From positions 1,364,001 through 1,428,000 of the forward strand of contig JADWQD010000004.1 of NCBI GenBank assembly GCA_016110215.1: a stretch of DNA of 64,000 nt, written 5' to 3'. Under the pieces are notes generated by a model. That model was not told the DNA's origin. It saw only the letters and a program-made list of their open reading frames with translations, and made no database searches. Position numbers and translations under genes: made by a program. How positions within the stretch are numbered: the first letter of the stretch is position 1; every line of letters starts with the position of its first letter. This DNA comes from Capronia americana (taxonomy: Eukaryota > Ascomycota > Eurotiomycetes > Chaetothyriales > Herpotrichiellaceae). Of the stretch, positions 35,039 to 46,860 are shown piece by piece.

Positions 35039-35981
35039 GCTGTCTTTGCCTTCAAGTGGCTCAGCTGTGGCGCAGGAGACAGGCAGCCTTTTGTGGGTGG
35101 GTATCGCAATGGCAGTAAGGAAGAACAGTGGAGGTCACGGAAAGCATAACTATCGAGAGTGTTGATGTAGCGGTGCCGATTTGAGCGGTGAAGAACCCGC
35201 CGAATCTAAAGCGGCGTGGGCTTCCCGAGGGGCACCCCTTTTACATAGGTATGGTAGGATGACAACAAGAGGCCACCCGCGATGACTTGAAAGCATTCCT
35301 GTCTTCCTTTGCCCCTCAGTCCCAGGCATATAAGACAGTCCAGAATGGGAGGCTAAGTGGATAATTGGAAGCTGCCAGCAAGGACGTCACCGAGGGAGGT
35401 CCTCCACGAGGCAAGAATTTGACGTATGAGGCAGAGAATAAAATTCCACTGTCCATTTGAAGCAGGCGGCGGCATCAGCCAAAGTGTGCGCATGGGTTAA
35501 GCTTTCCATCCATGATTGCTGAGAGCGCGAGACTGCATTCTCCAGATTCTCATGTAAAGCTCTGGCATCAAGAACCGGTAGAATCTTCATCTCTAGCTCC
35601 TGCCATCTCAGTGAAGGAAGGTCAAGCAAGGTCAAAATACGCCACAGCTTCCCTTAGTCTGCTCATGAAAACCCGAATAGACTTGACAGCCACACAAGTA
35701 ATGTTAAGGACCGGTACAGTTCCCGACGAGCACGGGCAAGTGGTAGTCAGTACCCAAGGTTTGCTACGGTGGAGCACTTCTGTTCCTGCAAGTGATTGGT
35801 CAGGCGCTGCTAAATCGCACCGTGCCAAGATTTCGTGCCAGCAGCCCCGATTTCCCCACTTGCGGCAGGCGGTCAGGCAAAAGTTCAACCGAGTCGTTTA
35901 GAATTTCATATTGAGAGAGAACCTCCAGTGGTTCATGAGGGTGTTCAAGACACATAGTCCACCAGAGAGTACATGGTCGTA
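35039..35981. other. Intergenic between divergent CYP51 and RRP14 genes
   Basis: About 940 bp with no supported gene; it should contain both promoters. Small ORFs have no domain. A second in-frame ATG for RRP14 lies at 35973. Confidence 0.5.
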
Positions 35982-37720
35982 ATGGACGACGAACTGACGG
36001 TAGATACCATTTTCCCCTTCCTGGCCTCCGTTCACCAACGTCTGACTGATCTGCGACAGGAACGGCTCAAAAGCCATGCACGTTCCTTTGACAGCCTCTT
36101 ATCCCTCATCCCGGCAAAGCTCTACTACAGTGGAGATGTCAGCGTACGTTCTTCAATGTCTGTCCCACCTTGGGGAGACTGCGTTGCTCATTTCATATGC
36201 AGGATCAATGGAAACGGAAAAAGCAGACTCCGGAGGAGAAGCGGGCGGCAAAAATGGCAAAGCTGGACCCCGACAATTGGAAGAGTGCAAAGGACATTAT
36301 GGACGAACGAGCCGCCGCTGCTACCCTGAAACGAAAGCGAGAAGCAGGGGAAGACGAAGATGAAGCCGTCGAAAGTCCCGGTCCAGGCGATGGTGCTGAC
36401 CTAGAACAACCAAAGGCTATCCACGAGGCACAACAGCCCAAACCGAAAAAGCGGAAGGTTGATGCCAAAAACAAGACCGAAGCAGAGACACCCGAGGACA
36501 AGCGGCGTCGGAAAGCCGAGGAACGTGCGGCAAAGCGAGAACGAAAGAAGGAGAGAAAGGCCAAGTCGAAAGAAAAGGCAGATCGACAGAAAGCAAAGAA
36601 GAGGGAAGCACATGGCGAACCCAATGCTCCTGATAATGGCAAATTCCCTGTAAAGACGAAGAAGGAGGCCAAGGAGCTGCAACTTCAAACCCCAGTCGAT
36701 TTGACGGCTCCACTGGAACAGGCGGAGGAGACCACCAAGCAGCACGATCGTCCTAGAGCCGAATCACCATCCACGGCTTCGTCAGCAGCAGATGAAGAAG
36801 AGCCCATAGAAGTCTTCTCGCCACATCATGAATCCGGCGTATCCTCAACGTCATCCATTCAACCAGGCTCGATCGACGAAGCCATAAAACCAGAGGAACA
36901 GACCACCATACTTCCACAGACAGGCACATCAGCAAATCACATCGACACCTCCAAAGACCCACGTCAACGCCTCCAAGAAGCACTCTCTCAATTCCGCGCC
37001 GACCGGAAAGCCGACGCAACAGACGGCCGCGCCCCGAAGAACAGACAAGAACTTCTCGACCAACGGCGCCGAAAGGAAGAAGCCAGGAAGGCCGCAAAAA
37101 AGGAACAAAGAAACCGCGAGAAGGAGGAAGAGGCGCGCCGCCAGGACGAAGAGATCGCCCGACGCTTCTCCCCCGGCGGCTCCGGCTCACTCCTCGCGTC
37201 GCCCCGATCCCCGATAATCGGCGACAACAACAGCTCCAACAACTTCACGTTCGGCCGCATCGCCTTCTCGGACGGCACAAACTTCGACCCCACCACATCG
37301 GATGTGGTCGACTCACATAAAAGGAAAGGGCCCCGCGACACGGCCTCGCAGCTACAGCTCGCACAGGCGAAGAAAGAGCGCCTCGCCGCCCTGGACGAAG
37401 AAAAGCGCGCCCAGATCGAGCAGAAAGACATGTGGTTGAACGCCAAGCGGCGTGCCCACGGCGAGCATGTGCGCGACGACAGCTCACTGCTGAAGAAGGC
37501 GCTGAAGAGACAGCAGGGCCAGAAGAAGAAGAGCGAGAAGGAATGGACGGAGCGGATCGAGGGCGTGAAAAAGGCGCAAGAGACGAAGCAGAAGAAACGG
37601 ACCGAGAATCTGACCAAGAGGAAGGAGGAGAAGCGGGCGGGCAAGGGTAAGAAGGTCAAGAGGCCGGGGTTTGAAGGGAGTTTCAAGGGAAGGACGGGTG
37701 GCGGGAGGAAAAGGTCGTGA
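35982..37720 (+). CDS. rrp14: RRP14/SURF6 family nucleolar ribosome-biogenesis protein
   Basis: This nucleolar protein is needed for pre-rRNA processing of both subunits. Exons 35982-36143 and 36203-37720 give 559 residues (three more if the ATG at 35973 is used). The N-terminal Rrp14 domain is seen as RSFDSLLSLIPAKLYYSGD, spliced to DQWKRKKQTPEEKRAAKMAK. The middle is highly charged, with KKRK- and KERK-type basic runs and an acidic Ser/Thr-rich linker. The C-terminal SURF6 domain runs from about KRKGPRDTASQLQLAQAKK through ERIEGVKKAQETKQKKRTEN to a GKGKKVKRPGFEG end, followed by an Arg/Gly tail. Coiled-coil propensity is high. The family match is clear at both ends. Confidence 0.93.
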
Positions 37721-38583
37721 TTGAGATGCCCTGAAGTACGTGTGTATTGCGTCGAGTAGAATATCACCGCAGTGCAAAGCGAGCAGGCCAAAGCATTGGA
37801 CTGAAATGAAAGTGAATTGAATTGTCCCGAACTGATCGACTTTCCCGCGAGCTACTCGCCCGCCCTGCATCTTGTCCTGTAGCGGGAGAGAGAACACCCA
37901 GCCTCCCAGCACAGCCGTGTCTCCTGCCGCGTCGTCCAGCGATGCATGACCTTTAATCTCTAAGGCGTGCGTCAAGGGAAAAGAAACCCAAACAGCAAGC
38001 ATCGACTAGCTTGGACCAGACCAACCATCATCCTTCTCTCTCTCTTTTCATCTCCTTCTTCGTCTCCTTCTCCTTCTCCTTCTCCGTCCGATACATACAT
38101 AGCATTCATGCATGCATACCCCGTTCTAAGTCGTAGTACGCGTACTACGCGTACTACTACTAGTACATACGAGGTTATATCTACACTGCATTTAGAACTG
38201 TGCCTGCCAAAAGGTCTTCAGCTCGGCAGGCTATCTAGGGCACCATTCCTGTAGGTGCCTGAGAGCCTCAAGAGCCAGTACTAGTACTTGTGTGTCTGCG
38301 ACATGAACCACCTAGGTAGGAATGTATAGTATATAGCGGTATCGGCTTTGCGCTTTCCTCATACTATTATATACGCTTTCCACATATATAGCCAGCCCAT
38401 TCACCGCCTGCAAGATGCTCGTTATCCTTGTATGGGTTTCATACATCCCCCCGTTAATGAAATATGCTTGCTATGCTCCCTCTAACCATCTATCGAATCT
38501 ATGTGTCGTGTACAGTAGCGTTCCGGGCCTCGTAGAGATGGACATGCTGTTCTGACTTCTCTCCAGGGCTGGTCTAGGCATTT
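37721..38583. other. Intergenic between convergent RRP14 and MFS genes
   Basis: About 860 bp without a gene. A CT-rich tract (CTTCTC units) runs at 38036-38090, and a GTACGC/GTACTA palindromic stretch lies near 38136-38165. Confidence 0.5.
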
Positions 38584-40463
38584 TCATGTGTAGGCACTCC
38601 GCTGTCTTATCTTCGGCCCGTAGCGGTATAGCACCCAGGGGATGGGTAGGAGGGCGACGGTGACAAAGCCGAGTAGACTCGTGGCCCAGGCTACGCCCAT
38701 GCCGCGGTACCTTGGAAGCATTGTTAGCAGATGTTCGACTTTGACATCGTCAGCGAACAGGATCGAGGAAAAACTTACATCTGCACTGTAAAAAGCGGGA
38801 AAACCGCCCCGACACAATACCTCAAGAACCCGTTGGCCGCCGCAGCGCTCGCGCCCGCTAAAGGCCCATACGTATCAATAAGATACAACACACAAGACCC
38901 AAAGACAAGCATATTTCCGATCGCGAATGGAATTGTAGCCAGGACCGGCGATATCCAATGGACATCGCTTCTTGACGTCCATGCGAACCAGAACAGTCCA
39001 ACGGGCAGGAGAAAGGAGCCTATCATGGCACAGTAAAGCCGTTCTTCTGGCGGTAGCGGCGAGAAGTCACCCCGAATTTGCCTTTTCAACGTCTTCTTCT
39101 TGTAGATCAAGTTGTTTATCAAGATGAACATCATCGTTGCGATTGCCACACCAAGGCCAAGGGCGAGGAACACTAGGCCTTCCTCTCCGGTATTGAAGTG
39201 GTAGATTTGAATCTCCGGAAAGGGCGATTCGAAGACGATGGGGAATGCCGCAAAGAACCCGAACAGGATGCTGAAGTTGAAGGCGGTATAGATGCTGAAG
39301 AAGGCGACGATGGATTCCGTGAACAACATCCTCATCGGTCTCATCAGCGTGACAATCAAGATGAACCGAAACTTGGACATCCCCGGCGGGATTGGACTTG
39401 GGGGAGGCTGAAGACCAAGTTTTCTCGCTCGATTTTTCAAGATGATCTTCTTGTACGTTTCCTTCTGGGGAAGTGAAACCGCGTAGGCAAGCACGCCCCA
39501 GAAGAGGATCAGCCATTGTGTCCATCGCCACCCCTTCTTCATGGCGACGTAGCCACCGACTGCCGGGCCTATGTGAATGGTGTCAGATGATGACTCGGCT
39601 CATGGGTATCTCGGCAGCCTTACCCAAGGCAGGCCCCAAAAAGGGCGCCGCTAGGAAGAGCGCACTTGCGGTCGCTCTATGCAAATGCACAAACAGATCT
39701 CCATTGGTCCCTGCTCCGACCGCGAGACATCCCGAGCCGAGAACACCTGCGAAAAGACGGCAGATGACAAGTGAGGCATATGACTTCGATAGGCCGGCGC
39801 CCAAGGTCAACAAAAGTGAGGGTGGAAAGAAAAGCAGGTATACTGCACGACGTCCATAGGTCTCTGAGAGGGGAGCGCTCATGACAGGGCCGAGACCCAG
39901 TCCCAGGACGTAGACCGTGAGCGGGACAAGGGCAGCCGTTTGCCCGACGCCAAAATGGCGAGAAACTTCGGGCACGCCTAGGACACCGTTAGAAGCAGGG
40001 ACCGGCGACGAGAAATTGGACGGGAATGCTCCTACTGGGCGTGTATACGGACGAACCAAAGGTGCTATTTCCATATCAGCCTCTTGCAGACGCACCGACT
40101 CCCGGCAACTGCATACATCGTGAAGCATTGCAATGCTGGAACCAAAACGTGGTATATCTTCGAAGCTAGAGACCAATTCTGCGGATTATCTATTGCCATG
40201 ATTGTCAGGGCCTTGGTTGGAAGGATATGAGGGGAGTATAACTGTATACCTGGGTCATCGTCGCCATCCCAGTCCTGCGCCGTCTGAGGGGCGTGGCCGG
40301 ATCGTGCACTTCTGGTCGTCCTCTGCGTATGCCTGCTACCGACTTTCTCGAGGTCCAGTTCCGTTGTTGTCGTAGGGCCAGGGATTGATTCGACCGAGGA
40401 CTTGTCTGAATCCGACTGCGTCATCTTTTCAGTCTCAACGGTAGAGTCGTAGTGGTCTGCCAT
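38584..40463 (-). CDS. MFS multidrug transporter, DHA1 (12-TM) type
   Basis: This is a proton-coupled drug/metabolite exporter of the plasma membrane. Minus-strand exons 40463-40250, 40189-40117, 40064-40036, 39977-39624, 39568-38779 and 38710-38584 give 528 residues. The splices restore the family landmarks: NPQNWSLASK, then LQCFTITFGSSVYTP across the second intron, SVPEVSRHFGVG across the third, and GPALGPAVGGYVA across the fourth. Exon 3 is only 29 nt. The N-terminal 70 residues are acidic and Ser/Thr-rich (cytosolic). Motif A-like LSETYGRR and the MRPMRMLFTES segment of fungal DHA1 proteins are present. It ends RYGPKIRQRSAYT. Substrate is unknown. Confidence 0.9.
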
Positions 40464-41823
40464 GGTGTGACACGTAAGTATGTGGAATCGAAGCTCCTCA
40501 AGCAAAGTCCTCCCGAGAAATCTACTTTCGAACTGAGAAGGATGGCGGGAAACACCTTCAGGGTGCGTTGAATGCCATGGACCGAATATCGTAGGGAAAT
40601 GCCACGGCAACTCACGGCAAAAGCTGGCCAAGGCTGGTATTTGAACGCAAAGCTGTTCCGGCCGCAAGGTTACGCCATAAGGAGAAAAGCTGGCTCAACA
40701 GGTCCACAGAGCCTCATTCTTTGTACCAAGATTTGTGAACAGACAGCCCATATCCCAACAGAGCCAACGTCCGAGAATGAACGAGTGGAAAGAGGACGCC
40801 ACGACTGCAACCTCGAAAAAGAGCAAATATCTGGTTAGTGAACATCTCGCGGTTTCGAGAGGAGATGCCTCGGAGAACGAGCTGAGCAGCTGCCGCTGGT
40901 GACGTCTCCATCAGGGAACGCCGCAAGCTGAATAAAACGATGTTGAAGCAGCGTGACACGGGCACCAGAAATTGACACCAAGACCCCAACATGCTCATAT
41001 CATTGGTGCGCATGCCCTGGCTGCTTTGCCCAGTGCTCGGCAGAGGCCAATCAAGCATGGCAACGCGATCAGTAATCTCGAATCTCGCGCGGAGTCAGAG
41101 AAGCTGGGCGCATGGAGCACCATCGGATATGGCGCCGATCGAGGCGCTGCGGGCTGCAGACTGCAACTGGAAGTACGTGGCGTCCGAGATGGTAGAAGGA
41201 GAGACAGAAAGGAATGTGTCAGACGAGGATGGGAAGGGCATCTTTAAAGACTCCTGGAAGCAGTCAGCCGAGTTCTGATATTTGTGATGCTCATCCGAAG
41301 GAGCAGCGAGTGGAGAACCGAACAGCGAATGGCAGGCGAGCGCCAGCCACCCGACTCGGAAGGTGTCGCGAGTTTATGTAAGCCAGCCCTGTCGAGTCTA
41401 GCGCCTCGTGCGCCTGTCTGGAGCCCTGTCGATATATCACAATCAAGTACCCTTCACTGCCACAAGCGGACTTGCGACTCTGTGCTCATCGTGCAAAACA
41501 GGCGGGGAATATATTTTTGATAAGCATAACTTCATTAAATGACGAACGCCTTTGGTTTCGCGTCGTCTCATAGGCGCTTGACTCGACTTGGCTCGTTGTT
41601 CCACCACTTTGACCTCAGTTGACAATCAACCGTCCATCATCGAGTTGTGCCACCCTTGAACACGCAGACGCCTCCGTTCGTAACAAGTCCAGGTTATAAG
41701 CGTACTGACTACCCTATTGGTTTCGTATGTTAATTCTGCGGTCGACCTTCTTCTGGTGATAGATCGAGCAACTCCGGGGCCTTCATCCATGCTCGCCTTG
41801 CCATCTGCGTCCTCATTTTTGCC
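40464..41823. other. Intergenic between the MFS promoter and the PKA-R 3' end
   Basis: About 1.36 kb, no supported gene. It should include the MFS promoter and the 3' UTR of the kinase regulatory subunit. Confidence 0.5.
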
Positions 41824-43194
41824 TTAGGTCACCGTCTTCTGGTGGCTCAAGGGGTCTAGGTCTTCGGTGCCTTCGTACTCTTCGCGTCTCATGATACCCT
41901 CCACCGGTCCCAGAAGGCGCTTGAATCCATCTCTCCCGAGCTTGGCCACGGTGACGTTATCCTTCGCAACCACGCTCGCTGCTCGGGGCTTGTCGTCCAA
42001 CAGAGCAAGTTCACCAAAGAAGTCCCCTCGACCGTATTCTTTGACAGCGTGGTCCACTCCATGCTTGTATGCAACAGCATGGCCTGACTCCAGAAGATAG
42101 AAGGCGTCGCCTGGCTCGCCCTCGGTGATGATATTCCGGCCCGCTTCGAACTTGACAGTCTCCAATGCATCGGCGATCTTGGCTCGTTCGTACGGCTTGA
42201 GAGACGAGAGCAGAGGCACTTCTCCGAGGAAGCCTTCGTACATTTCTCGCTTCTGGAAGGCGTTGTTCATCAGAATTCGTCGGAATGTGACACGATCCAA
42301 AGCCCAGAGCAAACCACCCTTGGACGCACTGACAACTGTGGCAGCACGAGGAGCATTGTACATCAGGGCGAGTTCACCAAAGCTTCCACCAGGTCCGATC
42401 GTAGCAACCTTATTTCCCATACCGTCAGGGCCAGCTTCAACTGCTCCGCTCGGGTTGATGTAGATGTCGAAGTCGCCTGACTCGATCACGTAGAAGAAAT
42501 CACCTTCATCGCCCTGCGTGATGACCTTGATGTTTGGCGCGGGAATGCTTTTCTCTACCAGTGCGTCGAGCACCAAGTTGAACGAGTCCTCATCTAGACT
42601 GGAGAACAAAAAGTTGCCCGACACGGCGGTCCTGAGTCTCTCGAGTTGATCGGGTGTCTTTGAATGTTTGGGTGGTTTCCAGTTGCCCGAGTCGGAGTCT
42701 GGTTGCATGGATTCGGCAGAGACAGAGGTCCTGCGGCCGGCCGCGTAGTTGTTGGGTAGTGGTTGGGCTTGTTGTGAGGTGTCCTCAGAGGCCTGGTTGC
42801 CTAACCAATTGCCAAACAAGCTGCCACCGGCAGCACCACCGGCCGCGGCGCCAAAGCCAGAGCCCCCGAAGGGTGAGCGACCGGCGTCGCGGTTCTTGAA
42901 GGTGGCATTGGTGGGAGACCCAAAGGTATCACGTTCTTCATCTTCCTCTTGTATGCTGTTCTTAGCTGCGAAAGGGCTGCGGTTGTCGAAAGGGCCAGCA
43001 GTGTCGGCCATCTTGCCGTTCGTGCTCGCGAGCGAGGTCGGCTGGGCTGATTTGTGGGAGGCCCGCTCGAATTCGAGCTGACGATTAAAGTAATTGGCAC
43101 AGTACTGGAGAGGGTCTTCGGGTTTGGCTTGTTGCAAGTCTTTAACCAGGGTATCAATGATAGCTTGGTGAGAAGCAGGAAGGGATGTAGACAT
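41824..43194 (-). CDS. pkaR: cAMP-dependent protein kinase regulatory subunit
   Basis: This subunit holds the PKA catalytic subunit inactive until cAMP binds. A single exon gives 456 residues. The start MSTSLPASHQ is the first ATG of the frame; upstream codons have none. The N-terminal RII-type dimerisation/docking region is at about 8-45. The autoinhibitory site is GRRTSVS with Ser157, a substrate-like type II site. Two cyclic-nucleotide domains follow, with phosphate-binding cassettes GGSFGELALMYNAPRAATV (site A) and GDFFGELALLDDKPRAASV (site B); each has the Glu and Arg that contact cAMP. The linker is Gly/Ala-rich. It is one of the clearest housekeeping calls in the window. Confidence 0.96.
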   Translation of the reverse strand: MSTSLPASHQAIIDTLVKDLQQAKPEDPLQYCANYFNRQLEFERASHKSAQPTSLASTNGKMADTAGPFDNRSPFAAKNSIQEEDEERDTFGSPTNATFKNRDAGRSPFGGSGFGAAAGGAAGGSLFGNWLGNQASEDTSQQAQPLPNNYAAGRRTSVSAESMQPDSDSGNWKPPKHSKTPDQLERLRTAVSGNFLFSSLDEDSFNLVLDALVEKSIPAPNIKVITQGDEGDFFYVIESGDFDIYINPSGAVEAGPDGMGNKVATIGPGGSFGELALMYNAPRAATVVSASKGGLLWALDRVTFRRILMNNAFQKREMYEGFLGEVPLLSSLKPYERAKIADALETVKFEAGRNIITEGEPGDAFYLLESGHAVAYKHGVDHAVKEYGRGDFFGELALLDDKPRAASVVAKDNVTVAKLGRDGFKRLLGPVEGIMRREEYEGTEDLDPLSHQKTVT

Positions 43195-44546
43195 TGGTGA
43201 TGAGGTTTGAGAGGCGGGGAGATGGTATTGGGTGGGTATGAGAGACCCCAGACGGGAACTGCTTGTCGTTGGCTTAAACTCAGCGAGGAGATCTTTGTGG
43301 ACTGACCCAACTGGATTTCTGCTGGTGCTTAGAAGAATAGGACCCTCTCCGCTAGGGTGGGCTGTCAGTGATGTGGTCCGTGAGACTGGTGGACCACAGA
43401 CAGCAAGTTGCGGGTTGCGGATTGTGGTTGCGACGTAGGAGGCAGGGATGGGCAATGGCGAAATGCCCGTATCAGGCAAGGTAGGGTCTGTCCGTGATGC
43501 TGCACCTCACTGTCAATCGACGAGTGAAACCCTGGCAGGAACCGAACGCACCAGAGAGCTTTCCGGCCTTCCTGCTGCAGTGCGAACCAGGGCCGCTCAA
43601 GCACTGGTAGGACTGTTCGAGTTGGGAGGTGGGGCAAGCAGCGAGTCTGAGTCGCCGATGACGCAGCGGAGGGGTAACCGAGGACCGGTGTAAGAGGCCA
43701 GGTGTGGTTCTGATTACCGACAGAGATTGGGTGGCAAGCGAGAAGCAAGTCCACAGACACAAAAGGCAAAAACAATTGATATAAAGCAAGACAAGACCGA
43801 GAGGAGGGGAAGCACCAAGAGGTGAACAGGCGAGGGGTAAGCAGGACAGTGCTGAAGACTATGTTATGGATTGACGCAAGCTGGTTGGAAAGCTGCTTGG
43901 ATCAGAGCGAACCTGCGCTGACAGCTGCGCTTCACCAACGCAGAGCACCGCTCGAAAACAAGGCAAGAATAACCTAGAGGAGCTTGCAATTAGCGGGGAA
44001 GGAGCTTTGATGCAGTAGAAGCTCCCAGCACTTGCCCGCTGACGTACAGTACTCCGTGCTCCAGGCGGTCAGACTCAAGCCGTCCCGCTGATTGGCCTCC
44101 CAAAGTGCATTGCGCCTGCAGCGATCGGACGCCCCAGGCTTCTGGCGCTTCTAGAAAACGACGAGAACATTTCCTGTATCGTGAGAGCATCATCCATGCC
44201 GGCACAAGCCCGTCTGGTGTATTAATTATCTCCTGGTACAAGCACAACTCAGTGGGATATCTACACGAGAAAAACAGGATCCAAACCCACCATGCGCCAT
44301 ACAAGCGATGCACCTGGAGCACCTTGATCCAGCATCCAACCCTCCCCCTCGCACTGCGTCCTTGCAACCCTCGTACACAAGCTGAGAGCCATAAGACCTT
44401 GTCCGTAAAGAGTACCTGCATTCCGTGGTGAAGATGCGCTATGTCCGGTACCATCATGCATGGATTATCGCCCTGGCCGCCGTTTGCTCTATCACCTTAC
44501 TCTTTCCACGTCTCCCTAAACACCGACAGACGGCTGCCTTTGAGAA
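43195..44546. other. Long 5' region of pkaR and 3' flank of the CBM48 gene
   Basis: About 1.35 kb without a supported gene. The pkaR frame stays open for 95 codons upstream of its ATG but contains no ATG, which fits a long 5' leader. Confidence 0.5.
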
Positions 44547-46406
44547 CTAGTCAAAGATCTTCTTGAAAAAAGAGCTGACCCTGTGCTTTTTCTTCTTATC
44601 CTTGGCCGAACCCGGAGTGCTTGATGGGGTGGTGGACGTTGGCTTCTTCACAGGGGTTGATGTAGCGCTGCTCGTCGGAGCCGTCGTTGTAGCAGGGGCT
44701 GTCGCCTTGGTCTCTTCCGCCTTGGCCTCTGGCGCAGCAGGGGCGGCAGCCTTGGGAGCATCCGCCGGCTCGGTTGACGGGGCGGTAGTTGCTTCTGTGT
44801 CATTCTTGATCCCCAGTTGCACCGCAGGCTCATCTAGCAGAGTAGGGTCTTCTGCACCATCCGAGATAGCAGCAGCAGCAGATGTAGAGACTCCTGGGGC
44901 AGCAGAAGGAGCATGAGGCGGCGCGTACTCGGTGTTGTCGCCCTCCGTCTTCTCGGGAACGACGGCGGTCTTGGCTACTTCACTTTGCTCGGCACTTCCG
45001 TCAGTGCCGTCAGCAACAGCAGCTGCTGCGGTTGGTAGCTGTCCAGGAGCGGGTGTGCTTGATGGCTCTCCAGTCGGTGCTGGCGCAGTAGCGGAAGTAG
45101 CCGCAGCGATCGTAGGCGCAGGCTCTCCCGCTTCCTCATGCTCTGGCACTTTCTTCAGTAGCTCCTGTTCCACCTCGGACTTTTCTTTTACAGCTTCGGC
45201 GGATGTGGTGGCTTCAGGTGCAGCGTGCGCCTCGATGATTGACTCCTTAACTTGGTCGGGGACGCCAGAGACTGGAGATGCGGCGGCGCCGGCAATATTG
45301 GGCGCGTGTTCTCCGGTTGCCTCATCCTCAGGCACTTTCTTTAGTAATTCTTGTTCGACCTCGGCCTTCTCCTTTACAGCTTCGGACGAAGTGGTAGCTT
45401 CCGGATCGACATGGGCTTCCGCAATCGACTCCTTGACTGTTTCGGGAACTGTGGATGTTGTAGCTTGAGCTTTGGTGTCTTCTAAAGGCACCTTGCCAGC
45501 CAGCTCAGCCGTAGTCGTGTTCGGGCCAGAAGAGCTGATGAATGGTCCAGCATCCAGCGATTTATCTGCATTCTCACCCATAGGGAGAGACGACTCTGGA
45601 ATCAGGTTTTCCTTCTTAGCTGCAGTGGCACCCAGTCCTAGCGCTGCCAATGCACCTCCAAATAAGCCCACGCCACCTTTCTCGTAGGCTTCTTCTGAGG
45701 TGGTCACAGCGGAGTGGATGGTGTTGGAAGTGACTTCACCGAGAGGAGGGATCTTTTCGCCTGCTGGCACATTTACGGGATTGCTTGCGCCCTCGGTTGG
45801 TGGCAGAGGGTTGACGCTAAAAGAGTCTGGCTCATTTGCCGGGGTCTCTGGAAATGCGCCAGGCGCACCGTGAAGATGGGAGCCCGACGCTGGGGTTACT
45901 ATATGAGTCACGGTTAGTGCTGGGTTTCGGGTTTCTGGCATGAAAAATCTACCTTCAGTAGCCTCCTTCCTTGGCTCTAGAGGCACCTGGCCAGCCAAGG
46001 CAGCAGTAGTGCTCTCTGGCGCCGCGCTCGAGGTGGTGAACGCCTCAGGCACAACTGAGCCCTTAGGTCTGATCTGCTCGGGATGTAGGACATTGTTGAC
46101 GTTGCCATGACCATCATCCTCCTGAGGAGCTTCTGGATCGATAATCCACTGGTCATTAACCACGAACTTGTACAGAATCTTCTCATCGGCCTTCGGCAGC
46201 TCCACATCTTTTTGCCAGATGTCGCCGACCTTATCTAGTTGCACACTCTTGCCCCAGTCGTCGAAGGTACCGGTGACGTGCACGTCGTTGGCTTCTGGAT
46301 GGGGCCTGGGAAGTGGAATTAGCTACCGTTGGCGCACGAGCGCGTAATCGCTCAGGGGGAGCGCCCTGTGCGCACTGACGTACCATGTGAAAAGGAAGCT
46401 ACCCAT
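44547..46406 (-). CDS. CBM48 (AMPK glycogen-binding-like) domain protein with long disordered tail
   Basis: The minus-strand exons are 46406-46384 and 46305-44547. A third intron (45952-45899, 54 nt, CTAAC branch site) is likely but keeps the frame, so the length is 575 or 593 residues. The N-terminus MGSFLFTWPHPEANDVHVTG, formed only after splicing, is an AMPK1_CBM/CBM48 fold (about 1-90), with FDDWGKSVQL, YKFVVNDQWIIDP and the VLHP end. Related yeast proteins are Mdg1/Crp1. The rest is Ala/Pro/Glu/Thr-rich and disordered, with two 62-residue repeats, and ends in a basic amphipathic SSFFKKIFD. It may bind glycogen or other glucans, or membranes through its tail. Its role is unknown. Confidence 0.85.
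45078..45449 (-). repeat. Tandem 186-bp (62-codon) coding repeat in the CBM48 protein
   Basis: Two consecutive units share VKESI.EAH, PEATTS, EAVKEK and EVEQELLKKVPE. They are strongly similar at protein level, which suggests a recent in-frame duplication. Confidence 0.75.
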
Positions 46407-46860
46407 ACTGCAGATGGGTTGAGGACGCGCTGCAGGAGCTATGAAGAGCAGAGAATTGATGATGCGAGAGATGACACAACAGGCAACAGGCGACCGCGAT
46501 GCAGAAATGCTATAGAAGCAGAACGAAGAGTTGTGGTACGGCAATAATAACATAATATGATGGCATGGGTGGAGTCCGCCTGCAACAAGGTGGGAGGCTG
46601 GGGGCGGTGCTGCTGGCAGCTACTGGAGGGCGTCTCCAGGGGCGGGCCTAGCTCCTACGAGTAGCTCAGCTGCGAGTCACGGGGCTCTGCATTGGCGTCA
46701 TCCACGCCAATCAACACCAGGTAGGCGCCAGGTCCCTCAGTGCCCGCAGTGAAGGATGCCCGTGACTCTTTTTGTTGCCGCACCAGTCGCCGCACTGTTG
46801 TTTACTATTACCAACTCCTCCCGGCGCACTCAAACTTCGCTGCCTGAACCTCCCGCCAGA
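46407..46860. promoter_or_regulatory. Divergent promoter of the CBM48 and Pelota genes
   Basis: 454 bp between start codons on opposite strands; no gene is seen. ORFs here are spurious, including the 36-codon upstream extension of the Pelota frame. Confidence 0.5.

Noticed and set aside
43195..43479. N-terminal extension of the PKA regulatory subunit
   Set aside because: No ATG occurs in these 95 codons, and MSTSLPASHQ opens a proper docking domain.
46756..46860. 35-codon N-terminal extension of Pelota
   Set aside because: The conserved Pelota start is MRLVKRH; the extension is hydrophobic and not part of the family.
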